A stretch of 64,000 bases of DNA, from contig CP136067.1 of assembly GCA_032622095.1 (NCBI GenBank), forward strand, positions 124,159,030 through 124,223,029, given 5' to 3'. This DNA comes from Siphonodentalium dalli (Eukaryota > Mollusca > Scaphopoda > Gadilida > Siphonodentaliidae). This document shows positions 1 to 10,473 of the stretch, one piece after another (within the stretch, counting starts at the first letter, position 1; every line of letters begins with the position of its first letter). A program made the translations under genes and the position numbers. The notes below the pieces were generated by a model. It was not told where the DNA came from. It did not search any database and saw nothing but the letters and a program-made list of their open reading frames with translations.

Positions 1-1793
1 GGCGGGGCAGTTCTGTCCAGACCAGCAGGACCTATGGCGTCCAACCGGGTAGCCATTTGGGTGATTGCAAAGACTACGTCCTCCAACTCACCCCGATCCG
101 TTCCTATAAAATCCGGGCTCATGCCCATGGCTACCCGAAAATTCAGTGGCACTGTTGGTACATGGATGGGAGCGGCCCTACCGGGCCAATCCCCAAACAG
201 CAGCACGCCACCTGCGGCCACTAGAGGATATGGATCCCCAGGCTTCGGAACTGCCGACAACAGATCGTCGGGCAGCACCAGGGTGCCCGCGGGAAACCCC
301 ACCCGGACCTGGTCCAGGTGCATCCCAATGTCCCAATAGTACTCGGATGCCCGCTGAGCGTCCGAGCTCCACCGAAAACGTGGCTGACCCATGCATGTCA
401 AGAGCAACTCTGGTGGTGACTGCTCACGTGAGTTTGCCCTTACCGAGGCCTCAGGTGATGCCTCACGAACCGGGCTAATAGCCCTTGGGTCAGCCCTAAC
501 AACAGGCTGGGGCTCCGGACCCCTTTGAGGTTCGGGCTCCAGCCCCCCATCAGCATTTGGAGCAAGCTCCGGGTGTTCCACTACAGGGCCCTGGACTGGG
601 GCCTCCAACTCTACCTCCTCCTGGACGGGCGTTACTGGGCGACTATACCCAGATGGGAGACCGACAGGGGCCACACACCCGTCCAGCCACAAAAGGACCC
701 GCCAGTGGTATAAGAGGGTGAAGTTGGTGACCCCAGAGGCCACCAAGGTACCATCCGTAGTGAAGGATGTTGGCCGGAGATCGTAGGTCCCCTCCATGTT
801 TCGGACGTGGGCCCGCATCAGCGGGCTCACTAGGAACGGAAGAGGGCCCCCGTTCTCTAGCACCACCTGCGTTATAGCCTCTAGGCTCAACCCGAGGGGC
901 CTAACGAACTCCAGGAGCGCGTTCGTCTGAACCGACACGGTAACAGCCGAACGACGCTCCAAGGGTTCCCACAGAAGCCTCGGCACGTGTTGCTCGCAGT
1001 GGCGTCTAATGCCACGGACCGACTCCCCACACAGGCTACAGAGGGAATCGTTGCCCCGCTTGGTTTTACGACCGGGCCTAGGCTCCGCCCAGCCCGGTGT
1101 AACACCTTCCTCACTGACTGTCCCTGTGGGAGGACGGCCCGTGGCCCCAGCAGCCACGCAAACAACCTCTGTTGCCTTCCTGGTTTCACGGGGAGGCGGC
1201 ATATCACCTGTGTCGGTGGGCCGAACCCCCGCATAACCACCCCCGTTGTCCCCCTCACTTGCAGAGCCCCCTACTGGGCCCTCCACTGGGACATCCACCA
1301 AGGGCTCCATTTCCTCAGGTGGAGGACTAGTGCTGCCCGATGTGTTGGGCTTCACTTTAGGCCTAGCACCGTCCCCAATGACTGGGTTCGGCTCTAGTCC
1401 ATACACTTTGGGTCTAGCACCGCCCCCTACTACGGGGTTCGGATCTGGTCCATACACTTTGGGCCTAGCACCGCCCCCTACTACGGGGTTCGGATCTGGC
1501 CCACCGTCCCGGGATCCCAAGGTGATCCCTCTCCCCGGAGTACCCCTTACCACTTTAGTGGGAGTAGATGCCGTCCCACTCTTCGGTGAAGTGTGGGGGC
1601 GTTTAGCAACTTCCATTTGGGCGCCCGACAGGGGTAGCTGGGCCTCCAAGGGCCCTTCTACCACTGCCCCGCCCACATACACTACAGTCTGAATGTCAGA
1701 CGGGCTTGTCGTAGGTGCGGAGGCCCGTGCGGGCTCCGACCTAGGGGCTTTTTCTAGGGCCCAAGCCCATTTCTCCTCCTCGGAACTTGACAT
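1..1793 (-). CDS. Third ORF of a Ty3/Gypsy-like element, partial (open at left edge)
   Basis: Reading the minus strand from an ATG at 1791-1793, the frame stays open for 597 codons to the window edge, so the true C-terminus is not seen. It lies 48 nt downstream of the pol stop on the same strand. Three in-frame stops separate them, so this is a separate cistron and not a pol extension; an AG sits just before the ATG and could be a splice acceptor. The protein is rich in Gly, Pro and Glu. It has three 17-residue repeats at about residues 97-148 and a C2H2-like cluster (C252, C255, H265, H269). I see no signal peptide or transmembrane segment in the visible part, so it does not look like a retroviral-type env. 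Its sequence is visibly GC-richer than pol. I do not recognise the family. Long plus-strand frames here are antisense shadows. Confidence 0.72.
   Translation of the reverse strand, partial: MSSSEEEKWAWALEKAPRSEPARASAPTTSPSDIQTVVYVGGAVVEGPLEAQLPLSGAQMEVAKRPHTSPKSGTASTPTKVVRGTPGRGITLGSRDGGPDPNPVVGGGARPKVYGPDPNPVVGGGARPKVYGLEPNPVIGDGARPKVKPNTSGSTSPPPEEMEPLVDVPVEGPVGGSASEGDNGGGYAGVRPTDTGDMPPPRETRKATEVVCVAAGATGRPPTGTVSEEGVTPGWAEPRPGRKTKRGNDSLCSLCGESVRGIRRHCEQHVPRLLWEPLERRSAVTVSVQTNALLEFVRPLGLSLEAITQVVLENGGPLPFLVSPLMRAHVRNMEGTYDLRPTSFTTDGTLVASGVTNFTLLYHWRVLLWLDGCVAPVGLPSGYSRPVTPVQEEVELEAPVQGPVVEHPELAPNADGGLEPEPQRGPEPQPVVRADPRAISPVREASPEASVRANSREQSPPELLLTCMGQPRFRWSSDAQRASEYYWDIGMHLDQVRVGFPAGTLVLPDDLLSAVPKPGDPYPLVAAGGVLLFGDWPGRAAPIHVPTVPLNFRVAMGMSPDFIGTDRGELEDVVFAITQMATRLDAIGPAGLDRTAP
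1351..1503 (-). repeat. Three 51-bp tandem units inside ORF3
   Basis: Units run 1351-1401, 1402-1452 and 1453-1503. Each encodes a 17-residue Pro/Gly/Val-rich block containing PNPV(V/I) and GARPKV. The last two units are nearly identical and the first is more diverged. The period is a multiple of three, so the ORF frame is kept. Confidence 0.85.
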
Positions 1794-1841
1794 GTCTGTC
1801 CGTCAAGGTCAATCTTTTTCTGGAAAAGCGAAATGCATAAT

Positions 1842-4800
1842 TTAGGTGCTAATCATACAATACGGGCAAAGATAGTTATCAATTTTCTCTGCCTCCTGTT
1901 TGTTAATTTTTATGCACCCCCCATGAAACCAGTCTGCACACTTGGCACATTGAATCATGAACCCCTCCTCGGGTCCCCGACAGATACAAAACAATGGAAC
2001 GGGCGATCCCCGTATTTGAGAAAGTGCCCTTTGTCTCTCAATCCAGGGTGGTAGGACCCAATCTTTACAATGTTTTATGTGATCATGATTCACAGTCTGG
2101 GTTTTGGTGCAAAACTGAATCTCAAATAGGAATCTGCTGAACTTTTTGGTTATAATCCCCGGGCCCTTCCAGACAGGGTTGCCCCTTTTTGGTCCCAAAG
2201 TCCAGAACATACACCAAGTCGCCCGGTACATATTTGTTCATTCGGGCCGACTTGTCACATCGCTTCTTTTGGTAGCGTTGTTGCGTTTTCAGTTTCTGTC
2301 GGGCAAATTCATGTGCCTCTCGCATTGAATTCTCTAGCAAATTCACCAGTTCGCTGGTGGTATGACACGGTTGCTTTGGCGGGGGTCCAAACACTAGATC
2401 CGCGGGCTGATAGACTTCGCGACCCAACATGAGTTTATTGGGCGTAAAGCCCGTGCTCCTGTTGACGGAAGAGCGTATCGCGCCTGCTATTTGTGGGACG
2501 TAAAGGTCCCAAGTATTTTGTTTGGTACCTAAGTAGCACCGTACGGAGTCCATTAATGTTCGGTTCATACGTTTGATTTGTCCATTAGAACTGGGCCTCC
2601 AGGCTGTGGTCCTGGTCTTATTTATTTGTAAGGCCCGACAGATATTTTGAAATAGCTCGCTTTCAAAGTTGGAACCGCGATCGCTATAGATTTCCAATGG
2701 ACAGCCAAAACGTGAAAAAACTTCGTTGACCAAAGTTGTCGCTGTTATCTCTGCTGTTTGCGAAGGCAGGGGCAGACACTCAATCCACTTGGTGAATTGG
2801 TCGGCCACCATTAAAACATGTTCATTTCCTTTGGCCGTTTTAGGCAACGGCCCTAAAAAGTCAATATGAAGCCTTTCCATGGGCGCCCCTGCATGATAAC
2901 TAATTAGTTCATGTTTGGCTTTGCGCACCGGACGTTTACATTTACTGCACTTCGGGCAAGAAGCCACATAATTCTCCACATCGGTCCGAAGCCCTATCCA
3001 AAAATATTTCGATTTAACTTTTTCTAGGGTTCGTTGCATACCCTGGTGACCAGATGTAGGCGGTTCGTGATTTAATGTTAAAACCTCGCCTTTCAGGGTG
3101 TATGGGATTACTAACACCAAATCGCCATTTTTTCTTTCTTTATAAAGTAACCCACCCTGTAGTGAATATTTCTGTTTACTCGCCCACATTTGCTTAGTTT
3201 TGGAACTAGCTAGAAATAATTCAGATTTCCTGGGCTCTGTTTTTTCCAGGACCCACTGGTATATTATTGCCAAATCAGAATCATCTTTCTGGTGTTTTTC
3301 AATATCTTCCGGGGACTGATCTCCCATTGGGTTAGTCAAATCCAGTGTTTTAGTCGCTTGGGAGCTAGGGTCATTCACGACTTCTGCTCCCAATAGGTGA
3401 GTGTTGAACAGATTTTCGCCTTGCGACGTTTCCCATGGTGAATCTAGTTCAAAACCCTGACTTATTTCTATCAGTTGGTTTACATCTAGCGTTGGGTTAA
3501 TTTCTGGGGCTAATCTACTGGTCGTAGCCCCCCTGTCAATAACTGTTTTGATGTTAGTCCCATTGCTAACCAGTTTATCCTGTGATGGTGGTTCCAATGG
3601 CCATGACCTCCCCTGTATCGTCTTATGGACAAATTTGTGCGGCAGTGGAACTACATCATCCACTTCCTCAAAAAACCGAGCCCAGTTTTGATGTACTCTA
3701 GTACAGTACTTACACCCAGCACATGGTAAGTTTTCTAAGGGTACCCCAGCCCGGTAATTTCCACACTCATCCTCCTCTGGAATTCGAGATAGAATATCGG
3801 CATTCAAATGTTTAGACCACGCCCTATGTATGACCGTAAAGTCATACTGACTTAGTTCTTCTAACCAACGGGCAATTTGCCCTTCGGGTTTTTAAAAACC
3901 CAATAACCACCTTAAACTAGAATGATCTGAACGTATTGTAAACGGGCGGCCTAATAACCAATACTTGAATTGCCGGGTAAATTTGACAACGGCTAGCAGC
4001 TCGAGACGAGTTGCACAGTACTTCTTTTGTTCCGGGGTAGTTCCACAACTACCATAGGCTATTACCCTTTCCTTGCCATTCTGCACTTGAATCAATTCCC
4101 CACCGAGCCCTCTTGCCGACCCATCTGTATCGAGGATAAAGGGGTCTTCTGTATTTGCAAATGTTAATACCGGAGGGGTACTCAAAGCTAGCTTCAGGGC
4201 TATAAAAGCCCTTTCTTCTACTTCGCCCCACGCAAAAAGGTTGTTAGCAGTTTTTGCATACAAGGGCGCGGCTAAGGTAGCGAAATCTTTGCAAAAAACC
4301 CGGTGGTAGTTACAATATCCCAGAAAACGCTCCACGTCCTTGGTATTACCCAGCCTAGGCCATTCCCGTATAACCCGGGAGGCCTGTTCTCCCATTTCCA
4401 TCCCTAGGGGCGAAACTGTTCGACCTAGAAATTCCATTTCCTGTTGAAAAAGCACACACTTTTTGGGCTTTAGGCGAAGCCCATATTGTCTAAATCGATC
4501 TAAGACCTCTCGCAGATTTCGAAACATTGACGGAACATCTAAACTCATCACTGATACATCGTCAATAAATGCCAAGGCAGTATCCCACAATAACCCCTTA
4601 AGCACTAGGTCCATAACTCTCATGTAATTACTAACCGCACCACATAAGCCGTAACTCATTTTGGTCCATTCAAAAAGCCCATATTTTGTTATAAATGCCG
4701 TTTTATTACGGTCTTCGGGCCTAATGTTGACCTGAAGGTACGCCTGATTTGAATCCAGTTTGGACCACCATTTATTCCTAGAAATCGTCTGTATACAGTC

Positions 4801-5661
4801 ATCGACTAGTGGCAACGGGTAAACATCTTTCGTAGTGACCGAGTTTACCCCGCGAAAATCTAATGCCCACCGTACCGCCCCACATCGCTTACGTATCAAC
4901 ACTGGGGCCGAGCTCCATTCAGAAACACTAGGTTGAATAACCCCAGATTTGAGCATGTTTTTCAACAACTGCTCTTCTTCATCAGCAAAACAAGCGGGCG
5001 TACGACGCATTCTACATTTGATGGGTTTTGCGTCTCCTGTCGGAATGGTATGGTCAATAGAACCTACTTTACAAGTTACATATTTGATTGAAAGTGGCGG
5101 GAACTCTTCACGAGTTCCCAAGGTTACTGTCATTTTGGCCATTTGTCCTTCACTTGAAAGCATGATGGGCACTTGTTCCCCTGCTAAATACATTTGATTA
5201 TTTTCCAAATCTAACTGGGCCCCGAATTCCTTTAAGAAATCCAAGCCCAAAATCATTGGTGTGTTTATCGGCGCAACATAAAAGGTTCGGATATACCACT
5301 TTGTTCCCAGTTTCATTTTTAAAGGGCCAACGACTTTACCCGGCAAAGTGTTTAAGTCGCGCCCCACCGTACGGACCTCAATGGTTTTGATCACAACAGG
5401 CTTGGGCTCGATCAGAGCCAAAACTTCATCTGCAATAATACTGACTTGCGCACCGGTATCTATTAAAGAATCTAATTGTACATTGCCAAGAATTGTGGGT
5501 ACGGTAAAAGAAAATTTTTCAGTTAATTGCTGTATAGTTATACTATCCGGGAAATCCGTTTTATGAAGGAATTCCCGTACCGGTATCTCTGAGCTAGGTT
5601 CAACATCAGGGCTGGCCGGAGAAGCACCTAGGCCTCCTCCGACCCGCTGTCGTTTAACTCG
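1842..5661 (-). pseudogene. pol: Ty3/Gypsy-like pol (protease-RT-RNase H-integrase-PHD), inactivated
   Basis: Domains in order on the minus strand: aspartic protease with DTGA at 5449-5460; reverse transcriptase with FIDD at 4558-4569; RNase H with its acidic residues (LDTDGS, RLELLAV, SDHSS); an HHCC zinc-binding module; the integrase core; a GPF-like C-terminal module; and a PHD finger of C4HC3 pattern at about 1850-1990. Three lesions are visible. A TAA codon interrupts the RNase H/tether junction at 3892-3894, with the same frame resuming directly after it. A one-base gain in the C-run at 2182-2185 shifts the frame before the GPF/PHD part. Lys replaces the third catalytic acid of the integrase, exactly 35 residues after the second Asp. 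The pol frame opens at 5661 and overlaps the gag end by 34 nt, in the -1 frame relative to gag. Confidence in the family is high; the subgroup is unknown. Confidence 0.93.
5618..5658 (-). promoter_or_regulatory. Probable -1 ribosomal frameshift site at the gag-pol overlap
   Basis: In the gag frame the heptamer reads G TTA AAC (5652-5658), the same X-XXY-YYZ-like heptamer known from arterivirus frameshifting. It lies inside the only 34-nt window where both gag and pol frames are open. Slipping by -1 gives exactly the pol frame. Eleven nt downstream, GGAGGAG (5634-5640) can pair with CTTCTCC (5618-5624), with one G-U pair and a 9-nt loop. The heptamer position is directly seen; the stem is weak and inferred. 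Confidence 0.55.
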
Positions 5662-8195
5662 TCATCGGAAAAATGCACATTTTGTGATCGTATAGTAGAC
5701 GTTCGGGTCTGATCGTTTTCCGTATTGGGGTTTGAGCCTTTATTGCCGGGGCGCTTAGTGGGACACTCGCGCGAGTAATGCGAAGACGACCCACAGGTCC
5801 AGCAGCCCTGTCGTTGGGGCGATGGAGAACGCCCCCTGTCATTACGCGGTTCCGGAGACCGTGACAGCTTAAGAGTCAATGTCGCCATGTTTTCTGTCAT
5901 GCGCTCAACCGAAGTTTGCACCCCCTTCATGCTATCTAACATACTAGTTGTCAAAGTCTCAAGGTTCGAACTTAGTTTACTAAGTTCGCTCCTTTCGTGA
6001 GGCTCCGAACCGTTGTTTCTCGCAACTATGGTTCCTGTCGATTGCATTAATTGTAATTTAGGGCGACCCGATTGGTTTTTGCCCTTTGTATCACTCGTTA
6101 TTTTATCCGGGTCCTTACTCTGACCGTAAATCGCAAGCGAAGTATGTTGATACCATTTAACGCTATCGATGGCCTTTTCGATTGATCGCGGGCGCGCATT
6201 TGCAGCATACAAGCCCGCCTCCTTATCCAGACCCCCATGACAAAACCTCAATATTGCTTGGGCAAACATGTGTTCATCGGGCAAATTACCATAGGCACGC
6301 ACGGCCAATGTTAAAACATGATCCGCCCATTCTTCCAATTGCTGACCTGTTTGTTGTTGCACTTGCGAGAATTGTATTTGCGCCGTTTCGGGCAAATCAA
6401 TCATCCAAAATCGTTTTTCTAATTTGCGCATAATGTTACGCAAAGACATCCAAGGGTCCTGTTTCAACATTGTCGCAAAGTACTCGCTGGCCTTACCTTG
6501 CAAGCACCAGCACAAACAATTAATGCTTTCCTGTTCATCCCAACTTTCATAGTCCCTCATGTGTCTAAATTTCAGTTGGAAGGGCTGCCAGCTTTGACTG
6601 CCATCATACTCCAAAGTTTTGGGGATTCTCGGAGCCCGTCTCGGTCTAAGATCCCGATTATTGTTTGGACCTAATCGGTCATTATCACCAGACCTGATAT
6701 CTTGAGGGCCCCGGCCCATATGAAAGGCTGGGCCAGGACGACCCCTTTCCCGATCCCACTGATTATCATCATTTTCTCGGTTACGACGGCCCTCAAATTG
6801 GGCCTGTCTTCTGGGCGGACGATCTTCAAAATTCGAATCTTCGCGATCGTCATATTCGTCGCGACCCCTATTCCGGAGGCGCCTATTTGCACCACCCCCA
6901 TCGGACGGAGACCGGTTGCGGCGAAACCTATCTGGGGGATCATTATTACCAGATCTATCTCGATCCCTAAACCTCGGTCACCCATCTACATGATTGTCAC
7001 GGGACTGCGACCGTCCCCGTAGAAATCGATCACGGTTATGCTCAGCCGACCTTTCCCGATCTCGATATCGAGGTCGCCTATTCGAATGATTGTCTCGGGA
7101 CTGAGACCGTCCACGTGGAAACCCATCCTGTATAAGATCTTCCCTGAAATCATGCATCTCCCTAACCCTTCGCCCACCTGTTTGTTGGCCACGCGGACTG
7201 GGTGGGGCGTTATTCGACCGTTGACGCCTTTCTTGATTTTCCACAGCCCTGCTTACTGGGCTATGTTGCCGACCACTATGCGAATGGTGCGCATTTGATC
7301 TCTCACGTCGGTGCGTCTGGTCACGAATTCTACTATCGCGACCCCGTGATGGTCGAGAGTTACGATCGACGCGAAGATTGCCAAAATCCTGTTCCAAGTC
7401 GAAATCAACTGCGCTTGTCCCCACACGCCCCTTCCCCGAAACCTCGGCATTAGAATTGGCGGGGTAAGGATCGCGAGACATGTGGCGATTTTGACGGTTG
7501 CCATCGTATTGGGCGAAATCATCTGACTGATTGCCGAGTGGAACCCGGGACTTAGGACGCGTTCGACCTTGGGCTGGGTGCCTCCTTGAATCCTCATATG
7601 AGGGGGGCGGCTCACCGTATGGTGGTCTGACATCTATCTGGTCACTCCTACGGCAGACAGAATCGGTAGCATGTAACCAGGGCGGCACGATACGAGCATC
7701 GCTACTGGAATGTGGGGGAACGTCGCCCTCAGAATCAGATGAAAGTGCTCGCCTCAATGGCGCATCCTGGATTGAAACTCGGCTATCTCCCCGAGATGGC
7801 AAAACAACCGAGTTATTTGGGTGTGGGAGCAAACTGAACTGCCCCCGATCCCTATCAGAATTTGATGGCTGCTGCTGATCATGTTCAGCAGCTCTGTCTG
7901 CATCACAGGAATATGAGCAGCGGGATCGTGCATCATTATCCCCATTTGAATGCGGGAACCAATCTATTAGGGCTAATAAAGCCCGTGTGATCTTTACTTC
8001 CCGAACTGCCCGTAAAGTGTCTTCGGACAGATTACCCACCCGGGCCCTTTGCAAAATAATAGATCTTGCTCTACGCCGATCAATTCCCGGTAAGACCAAA
8101 AGAGCTTCGTAATGGCACGTATTTATCTGAACACGGGGCTCCGCAGGTTCAATGTCAACCTCAGAACCCGAGCTTACGGAATGATTCGCTGCCAT
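5628..8195 (-). pseudogene. gag: Gypsy-like gag (HhH-like N-terminus, RD-rich linker, capsid-like region, CCHC knuckle), interrupted by a stop
   Basis: I take the ATG at 8193-8195 as the start. The frame stays open to the TAG at 5628-5630 except for one TGA at 6978-6980. That stop falls in an Arg/Asp/Ser-rich RNA-binding-like stretch whose composition continues unchanged on both sides, which suggests a CGA to TGA change. From the N-terminus there is a segment of about 49 residues (7959-8105) with LPGI and a spaced Arg/Gly pattern like a ComEA-type helix-hairpin-helix. A long basic low-complexity region follows, then a Retrotrans_gag-like capsid region at about 6150-6620. Near 5764-5806 is a CCHC knuckle (C-x2-C-x4-H-x4-C). 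Programmed read-through is an alternative, because the stop context is TGA-C, but the lesions in pol favour decay. Confidence 0.85.
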
Positions 8196-9312
8196 GTTGA
8201 AAAAAGTGGCCACCACAAATACCTCAAATCAAAAAAGCAAAATTGGAGGGCAAAAATTGTTGAAAAATTGTACAAAAAATGCCACAGACAAAAAAACATG
8301 TAAAGCTGGGATGAAACTCGGATTATATCCAAGGAAAATCCCTTCACGACGTGTGGACAATAACAAAACGTGTAGACGAAGACGTATTGAGGACAACGAC
8401 GTAATATGGACAACACAATGTGATCCGCTTGACAAAATCTATCTCAAAAATTTGCAAGTAAATCTGGAAACAACGGGCAAGTAATAATGCGCCAAACTGC
8501 TGTAATTTAGCAGAAATTGTATTGGTAATCACCAAAATTAGATAGGAATCAACCAGCGATTATTCAACACGGGACGGATGTCCCCGGATTTAAAAACGGG
8601 ACTTAAGAAAAATCCCGGCTTCAATGACGGCCATGGCTGTCAAACACATTGTCAACGCGAGAATTTCGGTAGCAAATTCGGTTTACTCACAGCGCCAATT
8701 TGTAGTAACCTGGCTACAACTCTTGCCCGCAATACCAGATATACTTACACTATCTATTGTCTGTGTATTGTATCTTGGTTCTTTCGCCTGCAGGCAACCT
8801 TCACTATTGTATTTCTTGTATCATTTCTATGCGTCTGTGTTGTTCATGGTCTGGTGTCAAAGTGAGGCCGGAAATCGGGCTCTGGCCTTGACCTCTCTGA
8901 CGCCGGTAAATTTACCGGCGACAGAGAGCGTCCAAAAGATGCCACAATGTGGACTATTGTACAATATAAACATATGTTTTTATTTCTGTTTCTGTTGTCT
9001 CACTTGGAATTATACGTGTGTTTGTCTTTATTCAGTAATCATTTCATCGATATTAATTCGAATTGTGCTCCCTCAAAAAAGGTGTGTGCAAATCCCAAAA
9101 GCTCCAAGCGATATATCGCGCACCTACGTTTTCCAAATTTGAAGGACTGGTATCCCTTACCATAAATCAATACTCACTGTACTCAACTACATCGCTGTCA
9201 GAGCAATCAACTGCAAGCCATCTTGCTAATCAAGCCATGATCCCATCTTTATTTTAATAACTGACTGACAAACTGAAAGAGATAAATCAGAAGTGTCATA
9301 AATAATTCTAAT
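8196..9312. other. Non-coding sequence upstream of gag; expected 5' LTR not identified
   Basis: The Gypsy-like element should have its leader, primer-binding site and 5' LTR here. The first 120 bases are A-rich on the plus strand. Several NGCGCCA strings that could be the complement of a primer-binding site occur (for example near 8495 and 8695), but none is followed by convincing LTR ends. The second LTR would lie beyond the left edge, so no LTR pair can be compared. Short frames in this stretch have no recognisable content. Confidence 0.4.
8893..8928. repeat. 36-bp near-perfect palindrome
   Basis: The inner 20 bp (8901-8920, CGCCGGTAAATTTACCGGCG) is self-complementary. The flanking CTCTCTG (8893-8899) and CAGAGAG (8922-8928) extend the arms, with a single A-A mismatch at 8900/8921. 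It stands alone and has no adjacent gene. Confidence 0.9.
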
Positions 9313-9320
9313 ATCAGGGC

Positions 9321-10465
9321 TAAGGCTGGGCGATATTGGCCCCAAAAAATATTGCGAAATTATGGTGAAAACACCGATACACAATATTATCGCGTTATTA
9401 TTTTTTAATATAACAGTTGGTAAGTACAATGTATAATATATGCAATATTTCATGAATAAAGTTTGCACAATACATCCATATGTTTTATTTACGTTTTGTG
9501 GGCCATGCGAGGTCGAGTAAATGTGTATTGAACAATTATCAGTAACATCACAGAATACATATTATATAATGACCACTCGTCTGCAACAATTGACAGTTTT
9601 CCAACAGAGAAAACAATAACTTTGAAACAAAGGGATGTAATCATATAACAAGGCCCAGATGCGTTTTAGCATAAATTTTTAGAGCTATATCCTGAATTCG
9701 ACCATAGCGGTCAACACCACACATTAAGCACCGCATTCGGTTTCAAATTTCCATTTTATTTATTCGCGAGGAATTGGTTGTTTATGAGACTATTTCTTGT
9801 TAGTAATTGGTAGCACCATGAGACTTCAATGTACATATAATATATGGCAACCCTGGGAATTAGCGTCGACAATGGGCAGTGCCGAGGCAAAAGCCGACGT
9901 GAAATGAATTTGCGTTGGCATTTATTTTAGCCGAGGAAAATAAATATATACATGTTCAATTAGTTTTGTGAATTTGACATTTGTTGAAGCGATAGCATCA
10001 TAGCAATGCCATGATCCGTACGGCACATGTCCACAAAATCATTTTACTCGCAATTTACACACATTGACACGGGTCACACGATCAGCTGGTGTGGTCAATA
10101 TAATATAAAATCTGTCTCCAAGGAGTCCAAGCAACCGGTTACGGTTGATAGAGCAAATGCACCAACTTGAAAGGAGGTCATTGTGCAGTCGCATGCATGC
10201 GACATATAAATCTCACAATGTAGCCAACTGATGCTAGCGCTTTGATGTTTCCGACGAAGCATATCCAACTTGACAAGCACTTTTTTCGACTGCGTATTTC
10301 TGGGAATACGTACTCTAACTTCCCTGATGATGGGTTTCAACCAACATGGAGAATACTAGAACTTGGGACAGTATTACGATATTTTTATTTCAAGATGATA
10401 TTGACGATATCAAAATTAAAACTGGCAATACCTGATATATTGTATCGTCATATCGCCCAGCACTA
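9321..10465. mobile_element. Non-autonomous hAT-type element (1,145 bp) with 8-bp target duplication
   Basis: The ends are imperfect inverted repeats: TAAGGCTGGGCGATAT at the left, and TAGTGCTGGGCGATAT when the right end is read inward. The element is flanked by perfect 8-bp direct repeats ATCAGGGC at 9313-9320 and 10466-10473. An 8-bp duplication and T/CAG-type ends are hAT hallmarks. There is no transposase frame inside. About 440 bp of its right half (9850-10290) is repeated, diverged, near 23.9-24.35 kb. Confidence 0.85.
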
Positions 10466-10473
10466 ATCAGGGC

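Noticed and set aside
987-1692. Plus-strand Pro/Gly-rich frames at the left edge
   Set aside because: They are antisense to the continuous minus-strand ORF3, which sits in the right place and strand for the Gypsy-like element and is far longer.
6978-6980. Programmed read-through of the gag TGA
   Set aside because: The TGA-C context is permissive, but the copy carries several other lesions, and a CGA to TGA decay in an Arg-rich stretch explains it; kept only as an alternative.
6671-8000. Other frames overlapping gag (for example minus 6671-6985 and plus 6702-7022)
   Set aside because: The RD/RS-rich gag codons are low complexity and leave alternative frames open; they are shadows of gag.
8480-8720. 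Primer-binding site and LTR of the Gypsy-like element
   Set aside because: GCGCCA strings were considered as PBS complements, but no TG...CA bounded repeat or matching second LTR is visible in the window.
8947-9165. Short hydrophobic plus-strand frames near 8.6-9.2 kb
   Set aside because: No splice sites, no family resemblance and ordinary AT-rich composition; likely chance frames.
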